This document shows positions 11,096-24,364 of a stretch of DNA of 64,000 nucleotides, piece by piece. The notes beneath the pieces were generated by a model. That model saw nothing but the letters and a program-made list of their open reading frames with translations, ran no database searches and was not told where the DNA came from. Position 1 is the stretch's first letter, and each line of letters starts with the position of its first letter. The stretch is from Steromphala cineraria. Lineage: Eukaryota > Mollusca > Gastropoda > Trochida > Trochidae. Location: contig OU744732.1 in assembly GCA_916613615.1 (NCBI GenBank), forward strand, positions 53,917,727 to 53,981,726. Reading direction: 5' to 3'. The translations under genes were made by a program, and so were the position numbers.

Positions 11096-12895
11096 AAAAC
11101 TATCATTACCAACTTCCACTATTATCACCAACTACCACTATCATAACCAACTATTAAAATCATAACCAACTTCCACTTTCATTACCAACTACCACTACCA
11201 TTGTCAACTACCACTATCATTACCAACTACCACTATCATTACCAACTACCAATATCATTGCCAACTACCATCATCATTACCAACTACCACTATCATAACC
11301 AACTACCACTACAATTGTCAACTACCATTATCATTACCAACTACCACTATCATCAACAACTACCACTATCATCACCAACTACAACTATAATTACCAACTA
11401 CCCCTATCATTACCAACTACCACTATCATTACAACTTTATCATCATTACCAACTACCACTATCATCACCAGCTACCACTATCATTACCATCTACAACTAT
11501 CATTACCATCTACAACTATCATCACCAACTACCCCTATCATTTACAACTACCCCTATCATTACCAACTACCACTATCATTACCAACTTCCACTATCACTA
11601 CCAACTTCCACTATCATCACCAACTACCAATATCATTACAACTCTCATCATTATTACCAACTACCTCTATCATTACCAACTACCATTATCATTACCAACT
11701 ACAACAATCATTACCAACTACCCCTATCATTACCAACTACCACTATCATTACAACTCTCATCATCATTACAAACTACCTCTATCATTACCAACTACCACT
11801 ATCATCACCATCTACAACAATCATTACCAACTACCATTATCATTACCAACTACCACTACCATTACAACTCTCATAATCATTATCAACTACCTCTATCATT
11901 ACCAACTACCACTATCATCACCATCTACAACAATCATTACCATCTACCATTATCATTACCAACTACCATTATCATTACCAACTACCACTACCATTACAAC
12001 TCTCATCATCATTACCAACTACCTCTTTCATTACCAACTACCACTATCATCACCATCTACAACAATCATTTCCATCTACCATTATCATTACCAACTACCA
12101 CTATCATCACCAACTACCACTATCATCACCAACTACAACTATAATTACCAACTACCGCTATCATTACCAACTACCCCTATCATTAACAACTACCACTATC
12201 ACTACCAACTTCCACTATCATTACCAACTACCAATTTCATTACGAACTTCCACTATCATTACCAATTTCCACTATCATTACAACTACCACTATCATTACA
12301 ACTCTCACTATCATTGCCAACTAACAAAATCCTTACCAACTTCCACTATCATTACCAACTACCACTATCATTACCAAAAACCCCTATCATTACCAACTAC
12401 CACAACCATTGTCAACTACCATTATCATTACCAACTACCACTATCATTACCAACTACCACTATCATTACCAACTACCACTATCATTACAACTCTCATTAT
12501 CATTACCAACTATTTCTATCATTACCAACTACCACTATCATTACAAACTTCAACTATCAATACCAATTTCCCCTTTCATCACCATCTACCACTATCATTA
12601 CCAACTACCACTATCATTACCAACTACCACTATCATTACCATCTACCACTATCATTACCAACTATCATCACCAGCTACCACTATCATTACCAACTGCCAC
12701 TATCATCACCAACTACCACTATCATTGCCAACTACCAAAATCATTACCAATTTCCACTATCATTACCATCTACCACTATCATTACCAACTTCCACTATCA
12801 TTGCCAACTACCACTATCATTACCAATTTCCACTATCATTACCAAATACCACTATCATTACCAACTACCACTATCAATACCAACTTCCATTCCTA
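11096..12895 (+). repeat. 19-bp minisatellite, about 1.8 kb
   Basis: The unit is close to TACCAACTACCACTATCAT (19 bp), with roughly 90 degenerate copies. No frame of the plus-strand unit contains a stop, so an open frame of 582 codons runs 11201-12949 and a second of 187 codons 12409-12972. Because 19 is not a multiple of 3, the translation repeats every 57 bp as a 19-residue peptide (..TNYHYHYQLPLSLP..). There is no signal peptide, promoter or splice context. I treat the frame as a by-product of the repeat. Confidence 0.9.
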
Positions 12896-13332
12896 CTGCT
12901 CACAACAACAAGAAAGTTACACAAACAAAATCAGTCAATATTACTTTAACACCTTTCTGTAGTACAAAATAACTTATTTAACAATATTTACAACATCAAT
13001 GAACATTGCAGATTGCGTCATACGTATCCTGTTATACGATACACTCTTCTATTATCAAACCTCAACGAAGCTTGCAAAGTTTAGAGTCAATACATATCCA
13101 ATCTAATTTTTGATGAAAATCGACGAAACGAGTGTACGAAAAGTCGCTAAAGTCAAAATGTTATTTAATAATGTTTTTTCGTATGTTGACTACCTTATAA
13201 GAGAAATTTCTGTAAATTTCTGTGTTCAAATTTGCTATATATGTCATATGAGGACATTTTCACACATTTTAACTTTCTATTCATTCACTACTTATTCTTT
13301 CTACGTTACAAAAGTAAACAAAACAAAATGGT

Positions 13333-13397
13333 GAAGTGAGGTGAGGTGATATGGGGTTTATCGCCGCTTTCAAGAGTATTTCACTTATATCGCAGCT
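13333..13397 (-). mobile_element. SINE-type tail fragment (GCGGCGTTAAACC type)
   Basis: Read in reverse it is GCGATATAAGTGAAATACTC, TTGAAAGCGGCGATAAACC and a TCACCTCACCTCAC tail. It matches the plus-strand copy at 21340-21396. This tail is familiar from mollusc, especially gastropod, genomes (recall, not a search). Only the 3' part is identifiable. Confidence 0.55.
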
Positions 13398-13439
13398 GCT
13401 AGTATTATTGCATGGAGAAAGCCCGCAACACTATTGTGG

Positions 13440-13551
13440 CCATGAATTGCGGTGAAAGGGTGAAACTGCCGGAACCCACCGATTTCGGCGTGAAAGAACA
13501 GAGGCTGTTTCAACATTTCATGACTTGATCTGCCTCTGTGGAGAGAGAATG
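13440..13551 (+). mobile_element. MITE family 1, right-end fragment
   Basis: Contains AAACTGCCGGAACCCACCGA, TTTCGGCG, the inner TIR GAACAGAGGCTG and the terminus TTGATCTGCCTCTGTGGAGAGAGAATG in the same order as the full copies. The left half is missing. The base string after the end is GAGAAACGA and a GAGAAAGCC lies near 13415, a weak candidate for a decayed flanking repeat. Confidence 0.75.
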
Positions 13552-13669
13552 GAGAAACGATAACTTTTGCCGATATCGTTGTTCTGGCGGATCGTATGCA
13601 TAGCATAGTTTGTGTAAAAGTAGATATGAACACTATTTTAGCAGTCTATTTTTACTGTTATATATGCCT

Positions 13670-14043
13670 ATCAAATCGCATTCTCTCCCCACAGAGGCAG
13701 ATCAAGTTATGAAATTGTGAAACAGCCTCTGTTATATTACGCCCGTTTGTGGGATAGAATGGGAGACGCCTGATTCGAGGCAATCAAAGTTAGTTGTGCA
13801 AACAGAGACGCTGTTCTAAAATCATCATTTTGGCTAATGAATGCTGGCAAAGGCATTGTGATATGAACCACCCTTTCCACGCGAGTGCGTTGTCATTTGA
13901 TAAAGAAATTCAAATGGATTGTGTTGTAATTTCTTTCCGCCAGGGGAAACTGCCGGAACCCACGAATTGCGGCGTAACAGAACAGAGGCTGGCTGTATCA
14001 ACATTTCTTAATCTGCCTCTTTCGGGAGAGATAGATCAAATCG
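13670..14043 (+). mobile_element. MITE family 1, full copy with perfect 9-bp TSD
   Basis: Element 13679-14034 (356 bp), from CATTCTCTCCCCACAGAGGC to a mutated right end GGGAGAGATAG. Flanks are ATCAAATCG at 13670-13678 and ATCAAATCG at 14035-14043, a perfect 9-bp target-site duplication. The interior carries the family core ATCATCATTTTGGCTA, GATATGAACCACCC and GCGTTGTCATTTG. No protein. The short plus-strand frame inside it is an artefact. Confidence 0.9.
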
Positions 14044-15850
14044 TGGTTTTTGTGAAGGTTTAAATGAAATAACAAATGGTATTTTTGTAAGAAACTTTAT
14101 TCGAGAGGCCGTTTGAACATTTTACACAGAAAATAATATACACCCAAGTAATAGTTTTAAGTGATAAAAGCTAGTCAATAATTCAAACACTATCGTTGTA
14201 TCGATTTTAAGTGATTCATACGAAGAAGAAAATTATTAAAAGATTCTAGTATACTTGTGTGAACGTGTTGATTGCCGTATCATTAATGACACAGAAGTGA
14301 CAACAGAAACGACAGTATTTTATAAACAAACGTATTTCATAGCCAAAACAAATACGACGCCCAGACCTTGTTTACAGTTATCAATCTGTTATCATCACAT
14401 AGGCCCCAAACATGTATAGCTAATTAAGTCTCATGTTTTGCATGACTTAAGCCGCGTTAACCTAGATAGTTACCTACTTGATAAGGAAGAGCTATTTTTA
14501 GCTGCCAGAGCATAAATCACGCAGACCCTGTGGTGTGGTGCCATCGAGTGCATATTCTGCAAATGCAACTTGATTGGCCGCGAATTCGTGATGTCATGAA
14601 TTAGACCCGCTTTACGGTAAAACGACACGCCGTAAAGATGATCTTTAACCTTTGACTTTTTGAACTGATAGAACGAAATTGCCTGAGTTTGATATTTCAA
14701 ATGTTAAAGGATATTTCACTTTTACAGCCTTATAGATTTGTATTACCTGGTTGTTTTATAGTATAGATAACATCTATAGATTTTGAAAGGGGTTTAACAT
14801 GCTGCATGATGTAAATAAAGGTTAAATGAATATTTAAGCAAAACCCAACAACCAAAAACACCTCATATTAGTTTGTTTGGTTGTTACGGAAGCCTGTGAA
14901 ATAAAATAATGGAGTCCTTTCGGCTGAAAACAAGATCCCTTTACCCCTGCGTTGCAATTACATGTAATTCGTTCCCAGCGGTCGCTTCTATGGTTTTATA
15001 TGAGCATGTCTGGATGCAATGATCACTTTATTTCACAAATTACTTTGTTTACAAACAATCATAAATTATTTTTCAAAACTTAAAAACTTCATATTTCATG
15101 GAATTGAAGAGACATTTAATTGTTTTTCACATCTGCGATATAAAGACAACAGTTGAATGAACACACTTTTTGGATGTATTTGTCTATCTGACAACCAGGC
15201 AATTATCTTGAAACACCTGTGCGTGGACGTATACATAATGGAGTGGGAAAATATCACATGAAATGTCACATTAAATTTGACAATGGTGAACTAATGTATC
15301 TAGTCGAACTAAACCTGTGTTGATGTCATCAGAAAGACAGGTCGGAAGTTGGGCTCAATTAAATATGATGATATATCTGTGGAGTTGTTTTTTTTAAAGC
15401 GGGTTGAAGGATGCGCATATATTACGTGTATCTACAACATGAATTGTTTGTTTTACGTTATACTATCAAGATAAAATTGACTATAATGATGAACGTTCAT
15501 CATTAAGTATGTATTTATCCTACACGATTAAAATATTTCAGAATGTTTAAATATAATACGTCACAGGTCTAACACAGTTTTATTTAAACGTCAAATGGAT
15601 GTTAGTTTTTTAATCAAATGTTAAGGTCAGTTTTAATTGTATCCAGATAATGGTTTCAAATTAAAATGTTCTTTTTGGAGTTCAGTTTTTGAATCAAGCG
15701 TGCATTCCTCAATTAAAAGCATAAACTCCTAATGTGAAACAATCGATACCGAGTGTGTTCGGGAATGGACATTCTCAAACAGTGTCACTCATATTGCATG
15801 TCATTCACACCAAATATGATTGAAAATGACGTATATACTTTTGAAAATAA
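14044..15850. other. Unique sequence, no gene recognised
   Basis: About 1.8 kb of unique sequence. The part at about 14440-14700 is less AT-rich and includes GCAACTTGATTGGCCGCG (an inverted CCAAT box) and GTGATGTCATGA, so it might be a conserved non-coding or regulatory segment. Nothing in it identifies a gene. Confidence 0.4.
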
Positions 15851-16433
15851 GGATGATGAGTTGATGATTATTATAACGATGATGATGAAATGAGTATAAT
15901 AAACACCAACGAAAGCGAATAAGACATGGTACAAATACTATTGGCGATGATTATGATGATGATGATAATGATATTTACAATGGTAATGATGACGACGACG
16001 CGATGAAGTTGATGATAAATGAATGAAGTGATGAAGATAAATATGACGATGATGATGACGACGATGAAGATTATGTTGATGACAAAGGAGGATAAAGAAA
16101 ACACAATGAAGGCACCAATGTCATTGGTAATGACGACGACGCCACAACGAAGACGACAAAGATGATGATGATGATGATGATGATGACGATGATGATGATG
16201 ATGATGATTTAAAAATGATAGCGTCGATGAAGATTATGATGAAGAAATCGAAAAGGACAACTGACGACGACGACCACGATGATATTGACGATGATGATGA
16301 TGACGATGATGATGATGGTGATGGTGATGGTGATGGTGATGGTGATGGTGATGGTGATGGTGATGATAGTGATGGAGATGATGGTTATGATGATGATGGT
16401 AATTTTGACTACGACGATTATGCTGATGATGAG
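15851..16433. repeat. (GAT)n / (GGTGAT)n microsatellite region
   Basis: Degenerate GAT/GAC repeats become pure near 16160-16210 and turn into GGTGAT hexamers at about 16315-16365. Open frames crossing it encode poly-Asp, poly-His or Ile/Thr runs depending on frame and are not credible genes. Confidence 0.9.
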
Positions 16434-16789
16434 ACATTCAGGCCAGAAGCCAATAAACGTAGGCGTAAACACATCATAAAACATCCAACTAGACACTATG
16501 GACGCCATTTCAACGGCTTCAGATATATTGCATCTCCATTATGAACCTTTGTCACGAAATATGGATATAAATAACGCTAGTTTAAGATCGATTACAATAT
16601 CGCTCTTATCGCTTGTGTTGAATGAGAGGATTCAAAAGACTGAATTATTGGTCATGGTTTTAAAGAACATGAAAGTAGCTAAGAAATATATTTTTCAGCG
16701 AGAATCTCGGACGTTGAATTGGCTAACATTTGCAATGTTTGATCTAATTAGGCAACCTCAGATGATAGAGTAACTACATTGAGAAATGC

Positions 16790-17005
16790 TTAATAATAAT
16801 AATAATAATGAACTTTTATAGCGCCTAACTTCCAATCATACAATTGCTCACCGGCGCTTTATGACGTCTGTGGTAGTTCATGAAAGTAGTGTGTGAACAG
16901 TTAAGTCTTTAGTTGATTTAGAAAGTTCTTGTAGTCGCTAGCTGATCGAATCTCTAAGGGAAGGGAGTTCCATAGTTTTGGCGCTGCAACATAGAAGGAT
17001 TTTGA
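16790..17005 (+). mobile_element. SINE-like dispersed repeat with (TAA)n edge
   Basis: A (TAA)n stretch (16790-16809) is followed by GAACTTTTATAGCGCC and GGCGCTTTAT, whose AGCGCC/GGCGCT arms pair, then GGGAAGGGAGTTCCATAG near 16960. This arrangement is familiar from many marine invertebrate genomes as a short dispersed element (recall). No A/B-box tRNA head was found here. Confidence 0.5.
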
Positions 17006-17029
17006 AATCCACTAAGGCTAGTTAATACG

Positions 17030-20000
17030 TATCCGACGAATTCGTGTACATTGCATTCTCTCGAAACTGACATCCCCCATAATGCCATTGATCGAAAATT
17101 ATAACTTTAGCTACGCTTCAATCTTATTAAAATATGATTTTTATTGCTACACAACGCAACGGGTAACATAGTAAAGCAAATTTATGATCGTATTTTAATG
17201 AGATTGGCTCGATCCAGGAACCCTTATTACAATGAAAAAATCTCTAGATTATAACATGTCATGTCATGATTATACAACCACGTTTAACTAACTCTAAAGA
17301 TATTTGATTAAGTGTACGTTAAAATCTATTTCGTACATACTATTTCATAGAAATAAGTAGGATAATGCCTTACTCAACCCTCATTCAATCCTCTTTTTAA
17401 GTTATTTGGAAGATAAGCATATATTCAAATTATTAAGTATATTTCAAAGACTGAGTAACTCATGAAGCTTTGTATTTAATAAACATAACCTACGGAAATA
17501 TTACAATTTTGCATTTAGTACAGATGACCAAAATTGCCGCCAAGGTTCATGAAATAAGTTAGACAAGTATACGGACTTGGTGAAACATCATTTGTGCATT
17601 TGAAAAAAGGTTCATGTACTGTTAATTATTAGTTTAGAAGTTGCAATCATCCAGCACATTCGAACCATAGATTTTGTCTTCAGCTTTGTGCACAATTCAA
17701 CAGATGCCTTTTGTCCCATATATAGTATTCGCTTTGTCTTAACTATCATATTTGCTACTGTACGTTAGTCCAGCTTCCTGACTGTTAAATACGAGTATGA
17801 GTTAAGTTTAGATTCAAATTTCTCAAGGCTAAAATGACTAGATAATACTGAAACGAAAAACCTTAAGAAAAAATATAAATGAAGTTAAAGTAAAAAAATC
17901 TTACATATTTCATGGGTTTAATTTTAGTCTAGAAAAGGGTAAAGGATAAGGAGGATCGATAGAAGCTGAACTGAGTGCATATGTCCTCACATGTCCTAAA
18001 TAGCCATTTTGAGCGGGAAGTACGTGTTATAGTGAGACCTGAGGTAAATATTTACCAAGGACCGTTCCCCAGTAGGACCACTAGACTGGTTTTTGTGTTG
18101 AATTATTTCGTTCTAACAGTTTTCGATATGGTCAAATAAAACTAACCTTGACCTTGACAAAACCCGATCTTGCACAAATGACGACGTAATTATTTTGGAG
18201 GAAATATATAGGGACAACGTACTGGTATGCATTAGCTACAACTTAAGATAACATAACATTGAAAATATAAGAAAACGTAATTAACATTCATGTGAGCTTC
18301 GGTCATTGACAAGCATTGCAATGGGATTAAAAAGAAATATTTATCAATATCTATAGTACAAAGGAGATATTAAGATTTATTTATTTCTATTCTAACCAAT
18401 AATCTCAGATGTAGTGTCTAGAGATTGAATATCGAACATATCGATATCGGTGAAACTATTGCAAAACCTTTATTATTGAAAACATCCCGTGTTATGATCT
18501 TAACATGGGTTTCCTAGTTCATATTACACATTTTGAGCGAGTTATAAAAACACCGCCAAAAACAGTTTCTACTTCCAAATGTACTTTAAGAAATCTCCGC
18601 ACTAGCATGAAGTAAGTCAACATATTCAACAGGAAATTTTATACTAGTCACACCTAATCATTTGATTACACTAATGCCTCAAACCTAATGTTACGCGTCT
18701 GCTAATTGAATCTAATTTTGAATTGATAGTACACACCCATTAAAATAAATATTTTCAGTGCAAATCCCCAACTTGTCACGTACTTCAAACACGAGAATTC
18801 CGGAACAGGTCAAGTGATAATAGTGAGCGTGAACTACCTCCTGGACTCTGTCATGTTTGCTTTCTAAGGCTTCTCAAAACACCACGCAATAACAGACTGA
18901 AATTGACAGAAAGGCTCATGTAATTAACACTCTACAAGCTGGAGTCGACGTTGGGCCCAACAAACAACCGATTCGGAATCCTCCTGCACTAAAAAGTACG
19001 CGAGCCAAAATTATGCGGAGAATGTCTGGTTGGTCTCTGGTTACTAAAACTAACAATATGTGCACCAAAGCAAGTCTATAAATTTGCATGTTTGCAAACT
19101 CCGATAAAAGGATGTAAAGATAAGACAGAGACTCCCATTTGTGTTTGTTTTCATTTTTTGAAAGATTCCGACACGGGTCAATTTAAAAAAAGTCACTGTT
19201 TAGATATTGGTTTATAACAAGTTAACAGAAACAAAATAAACCTCACTGGTCTTTCATAGTGTTCATGGTGTTTGCATAGGCAAACTGAAACTTAGTTAAT
19301 TTTCTGTTTGTTTAGGACTACAGTATAAATAATTAAGCAAATATCGTTGTTTATTTCGTTATTCTGCCATATAATCTTAATCCTTTGTTACCGAAACGAC
19401 AGAGAACCACTGGTGTTCAGTATCTGGCTTTATTGATTTGCAAATTACCTTGAAATGATATGTCGTGATATGGCTTGGTATGTGAATATGATAGTTGGTG
19501 ACAGTGACATATTGTGTGTAATAATGTGTTACTATCTTACATACATGTAATCGGAAATTGTGTGTAATAGCATGTGGCAAGATATCATAATTGCATGTAA
19601 GAGTTGATGTAATGTAGGATGTAATAATGTTTCTCTTTATATTACTTAATGTTGGCATGACACGATGCGTGGTGTATATTGATAAATTTAACAATGTAAT
19701 TTAATGTAATGATAACACGATGTTCTATAATTGCATTGTGTGAGATTGTGTTATTACGTGCAAATGCTTTACGTATCGGATGTACCTTTTAGAAAGAGTT
19801 TTCATGGTCCCGATATCAGTAACATTTGTTGAAGCAGAATGCAAGAATCTAATGCAAACAATAAAAGAAAATGGTTATCCCGACAAAGAACTGCAGACAA
19901 TGATATTTTAACTTTTACAATTTGTCAGAGACACCTTGAACGAATATCTTAACCTATTTATTTTATGTAGACCTATTTATGTTATATCTAAAGAAATATA

Positions 20001-21270
20001 CTTTTACATATTAATTGATATGTTATTTTACAGGACTCTAATGAGTGGGGAAAAGTGGCAAACATCTCGGCCTTAACTAGAATTATCCCTCTTGTTGCAC
20101 TTTTTTGGTTTTTTAAGAACATGCTTTAAATATATAACATATTTTGTAAACGTTTAATATAAGATCGGATTTCTCTTGAACGCCCCCAATGAAACTATTT
20201 CCCACTGTTCAATACGTGAAAACCCTTTTCAAAATCATTTTCATGGTATATAATGACGTTCAATACATTAACAGAGATTGATGATTTCGTAGTCAGATAT
20301 GCCATTGAATCGAGAAGTACTGATTCCTGCTGAGGCATACAGAAACACAACAGGCTCTTTAAAGGAATCTGTGCGAAACTTAGTGCGTCTTTATGGGCGT
20401 TGCAAGTTACCAATTCCTTTGGGATGATTTTGGTTAAAGTCATTGACAAGAACATTAAGTTGCATATTACATGCTCAATTTATTTTCTTCTATTCAGAAA
20501 TGAATCCAAAATCGTATTTATCAATCTGGAAATAGATTCCCTTAAAGGATGTAATTGCTTTGCATTCAAGACATTATGCCTTAATGATATTTTAATCGTT
20601 TTCAACCAAATTACACCATTTTGTGAATAGGAAATCGAAAATTTCTTTCATCGCTATGAGCTTGTAATGTCCGAGAGGGACCTCGCTCTATTATATTGAA
20701 AATAAGACATGTTATGGCAAGTCTTCCATTTTATATCAAATTACAGTTAACCATCTAAGTCTGATCAACCGACAGAGCGCTTATTCAACTATCAACATCC
20801 TCGGTCAATATGTCACAATATCTCTACACTATAACATCCCCGGGACTTTTCAACAGTTTTAGGTCCTACTCTAAGACCCTGAAGTGTGAGCTAAGAGTTT
20901 CGAATTACACGGAATTTCTCTCAACCCAAAGAGATGTATGTTATCATTTGTCTTTTCAGAGCTTAACATGCCAAATTTACGTAACAATTGCTTACAAAAA
21001 TCAAGGTCCATTACATGAGTTACATTTTTGATGATAAGACCAAGGGGTTATATGTTGTAGAGTATCGGAACAGAATCGGCACGTTGGATCCTTGGTGACC
21101 AATGACTAAATGTTGGATACTGCACACTCTTTAGTCTTTTCATCAGGAAAAATTGTACATGTAAGGCCCGCCCATGATTTGAGTATGCGTTTGGAATAAA
21201 TTTATTAGCAGTGACATTCTTGAATCGTTATCATTCTTATCACCCATGGTCTCCTAGTTCGAACCGATGC
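17030..21270. other. 4.2 kb without recognisable genes or repeats
   Basis: AT-rich, with only short open frames of ordinary composition, the longest about 105 codons on the minus strand at 19377-19694. A segment at about 18760-19030 is slightly GC-richer. I recognised no protein motif, tRNA, repeat or inverted repeat. Consistent with intron or intergenic DNA. Confidence 0.5.
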
Positions 21271-21339
21271 TCGCCGAATTCACTGCAATAATTACTCACA
21301 ATCGTGATGCACGACTTTTCCCTGCAAAAATACTATTTA

Positions 21340-21396
21340 CCGTGATATAAGTGAAATGTTCTTGAAAGCGGCGTTAAACCCAACTCACCTCACCAC
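21340..21396 (+). mobile_element. SINE-type tail fragment (GCGGCGTTAAACC type)
   Basis: Reads CCGTGATATAAGTGAAATG, TTGAAAGCGGCGTTAAACCC and AACTCACCTCACC. It is the same tail as the reversed copy at 13333-13397. The body to its left (from about 21280) was not matched to anything else in the window. Confidence 0.6.
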
Positions 21397-21819
21397 ACAT
21401 TGACGGGCACCAGGCGTGGAAAAGTGAGGTTCGCTCAGCAACAGCAGGAGTCTGTTTCATTCTAAATAAATTTGAGCTAGTAAGTAACTTACATATATTC
21501 CTTAGAGACAAAAATTCCCAATTCGTAAAGACTGATGTGCTTGATTAGCATAACCAAATATTAGTCAGGCTGCCTAAGTACGGAACTGCGTCTGCCTGAC
21601 TAATGAATCTATGGAAATACCTTTGTTTCCCAATAACCTAATTTGAAACAGTCACTAGAGGCTTGATGTATTAGATTTCGAAATGAGAGGAATACGGCAG
21701 AGAGAAACAAAACCTAAAGTGGACTCTGTTGTCTAGAATTACAGGAACGTAGGGAATAGGAATATGAATAGTCCCTGAATTGGGCGGACAAATTAGGGAA
21801 TACCAGAGAGTTTCAGGGA
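21397..21819. other. Spacer before the 36-bp minisatellite
   Basis: Unique sequence with one short inverted repeat, GTCAGGC near 21564 and GCCTGAC near 21593, the two arms of a loop about 35 bp apart. No gene recognised. Confidence 0.4.
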
Positions 21820-23290
21820 CAGAGATAGGTCTAGGAAAATAGGGATTAGGAAATATCAGACAGAAACAGAGACAGACAGGGAATATCAGACCCAGACAGG
21901 GACAGAGATCGATAGGGAATATAAGACAGACACAGAGATAGAGCTTGACAGAAAAAATATTAGACGGAGACAGGGACAGAGATAGGTAGGGAATATTAGC
22001 CAGACACAGAGATAGAGATAGAAAGGGAATCAAATATCGGACAGAGATTTGGACAGAGATTGACAGGGGATATCAGACAGAGATTGGGACAGAGATTGAC
22101 AGGGGATATCAGACAGAGATTGGGACAGAGATTGACAGGGGATATCAGACAGAGATTGGGACAGAGATTGTCAGGGGATATCAGACAGAGATTGGGACAG
22201 AGATAGAAGGCGAATATCAGACAGAGATTGGGACAGAGATTGACAGCAAATATCAGACAGAGATTGGGACAGAGATTGACAGGGGATATCAGACAGAGAT
22301 TGGGACAGAGATTGACAGGGGATATCAGACAGAGATTGGGACAGAGATTGACAGGGGATATCAGACAGAGATTGGGACAGAGATTGTCAGGGGATATCAG
22401 ACAGAGATTGGGACAGAGATAGAAGGCGAATATCAGACAGAGATTGGGACAGAGATTGACAGCAAATATCAGACAGAGGTTGGGACAGAGATTGACAGCG
22501 AATATCAGACAGAGATTGACAGCGAATATCAGACAGAGGTTTGGACAGAGATAGACAGAGAATATCGGACAGAGATTGGGACAGAGATTGACATCAAATA
22601 TCGGACAGAGATTGGGACAGAGATTGACAGCGAGTATCAGACAGAGATTGGGACAGAGATAGACAGAGATTATCGGACAGAGATTGGGACAGAGATTGTC
22701 AGCAAATATCCGACAGAGGTTTGGACAGAGATAGACAGCGAATATCAGACAGAGATTGACAGGGAATATCAGACAGAGATTGGGACAGAGATTGACAGGG
22801 GATATCAGACAGAGATTGGGACAGAGATTGACAGGGGATATCAGACAGAGATTGGGACAGAGATAGACAGGGAATATCAGACAGAGATTGGGGCAGAGAT
22901 ATACAGCGAATATCAGACAGAAATTGGGACAGAGATTGACAGGGAATATCAGACAGAGATTGGGGCAGAGATAGACAGCGAATATCAGACAGAGATTGGG
23001 GCAGAGATAGACAGCGAATATCAGCCAGAGGTTTGGACAGAGATAGACAGCGAATATTAGCCAGACACGGAGACAGAGATAGACAGGGAATATCAGACAG
23101 AGATTGGGAAAACAATGATAGACATTGAATCGTAGACAGAGCTTGGGTCAGGGATAGACAGAGTATATCAGACAGAATATCGGACGGTGAATCTCAGACA
23201 ATGACAGGGAAAAGTGGAGATAGACAGGGAAAATCAGACAGAGATTGGTACAAATAAAGATAGACAGGAAAAGTCAGACAAAGGCATGGA
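21820..23290 (+). repeat. 36-bp minisatellite
   Basis: The unit is close to GATATCAGACAGAGATTGGG plus ACAGAGATTGACAGGG (36 bp). It is regular from about 22040 to 23110, with decayed copies on both sides. Because 36 is divisible by 3, in-frame peptides of period 12 appear on both strands (plus QRLGQRLTGDIR, minus LSLSQSLSDIPC). Stops arise wherever AGATTG has become AGATAG. These frames lack any gene context and I do not call them genes. Confidence 0.92.
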
Positions 23291-23363
23291 CAGAGATAGA
23301 CTGATAATATGAAATAGAGAGGTAGAATGTGACAATCAAACAGAGACATACTGAGAAAATCAG

Positions 23364-23465
23364 ACAGAGGTACATTCTCTCCCCACAGAGGCAGCTCAGT
23401 GATACCCGAGTTAGCTTACTCGGGTATGACTGAACTGCCTCTGTGGTGAGAGATTGACAGAGGTA
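23364..23465 (+). mobile_element. 84-bp hairpin derivative of MITE family 1 with 9-bp TSD
   Basis: Element 23373-23456. It keeps the family terminus CATTCTCTCCCCACAGAGGC and its inverse but has lost the whole interior; the arms meet in CCCGAG and CTCGGG. Flanks ACAGAGGTA at 23364-23372 and at 23457-23465 are a perfect 9-bp duplication. As RNA or single-stranded DNA it would fold into a stem of nearly 40 bp. Confidence 0.88.
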
Positions 23466-24077
23466 AGGAAGACAGAAATATAGAGAAAGAATCAGAAATG
23501 AACAGACAGGCAGAAGGGAGACAGAAAGACAGACACTGGAGAACCACAGACATAGAAAACAGTCTGTCAAAGTGAGCAACCGAAATAGACTGAGACATAG
23601 ACAGACAACATTGCAAATAAAACACAAAATATGCACACAAATCAAATGATACAGAAAAATCAGAAACATAACGGCTGACAAAAAAAATGAGATAAAGTTC
23701 TTGAAATGGAACCATGGTAAAAATTGAGAAAGAAAAGTTTTTATAAATATACTTGGGAAATTGGAGTTATTATTTTAGGTAAATTTATCAGTAAGCATTG
23801 AACAAATAATCAAAATTCCTTTCGCCCTATTTTTTATCCCAGTGATATGAGGAGCTGTTCAGTACAGAAGAAATTATATACTTTGAAAAACAGAAACATT
23901 GTATTACAAACTTACAATAATAATTTGTCTCTATATGTTGAATAGTTACATATTTAACATAATTTACAAATTCATGTTTAACGTTCAATGAATAATCAAC
24001 ATAAAACCAACAAGAATACAAATAGTAACATACATGTATGTGAGAAAATCTGATACAGTATCTTTTATCTTCATCAC
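23466..24077. other. Decayed minisatellite edge and unique sequence
   Basis: GACAGA-rich sequence to about 23640, then unique AT-rich DNA. Minus-strand open frames here derive from the GACAGA repeats. Confidence 0.5.
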
Positions 24078-24364
24078 CAGGTAAACCACGAGGCAGATCA
24101 GATCATTAAATGTTGATCGAGCCTCTGTTCTTATTCGCCGAGTTTGTGGGCTGGAATGGGAGATGCCTGATTGGAATCACATTATGAACCACTCTTTCCA
24201 TGCGAAAAGCGTTGTCATTTGCTAAAACAATTCAAACAGATACTGATGCATTTTGTTCCGCCAGAGGAAACTGCCGGAACCGACGATTTGGTCTAATAAG
24301 AACAGAGGCTCCATCAAAATTTCATGACGTGATCTGTCTCTTTGGGGGGAGAATGGAGGTAAAC
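24078..24364 (+). mobile_element. MITE family 1, 5'-trimmed copy with 9-bp TSD
   Basis: Element 24087-24355. Its left terminus has lost CATTCTCTCCC and starts at CACGAGGCAGATCA; part of the interior is also deleted. The right end GGGGGGAGAATG is intact. Flanks CAGGTAAAC (24078-24086) and GAGGTAAAC (24356-24364) match at 8 of 9 bases. Confidence 0.82.

Noticed and set aside
16209..16544. Poly-Asp and poly-His open frames
   Set aside because: They are translations of the GAT/GGTGAT microsatellite; both strands and several frames are open.
22040..23110. CRISPR-like array (36-bp periodic repeats)
   Set aside because: Repeats are contiguous with no unique spacers and the DNA is clearly eukaryotic.
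22228..23115. In-frame 12-residue repeat proteins on both strands
   Set aside because: The 36-bp period is a multiple of 3, so frames stay open automatically. Stops appear through AGATAG variants and no start or promoter context exists.
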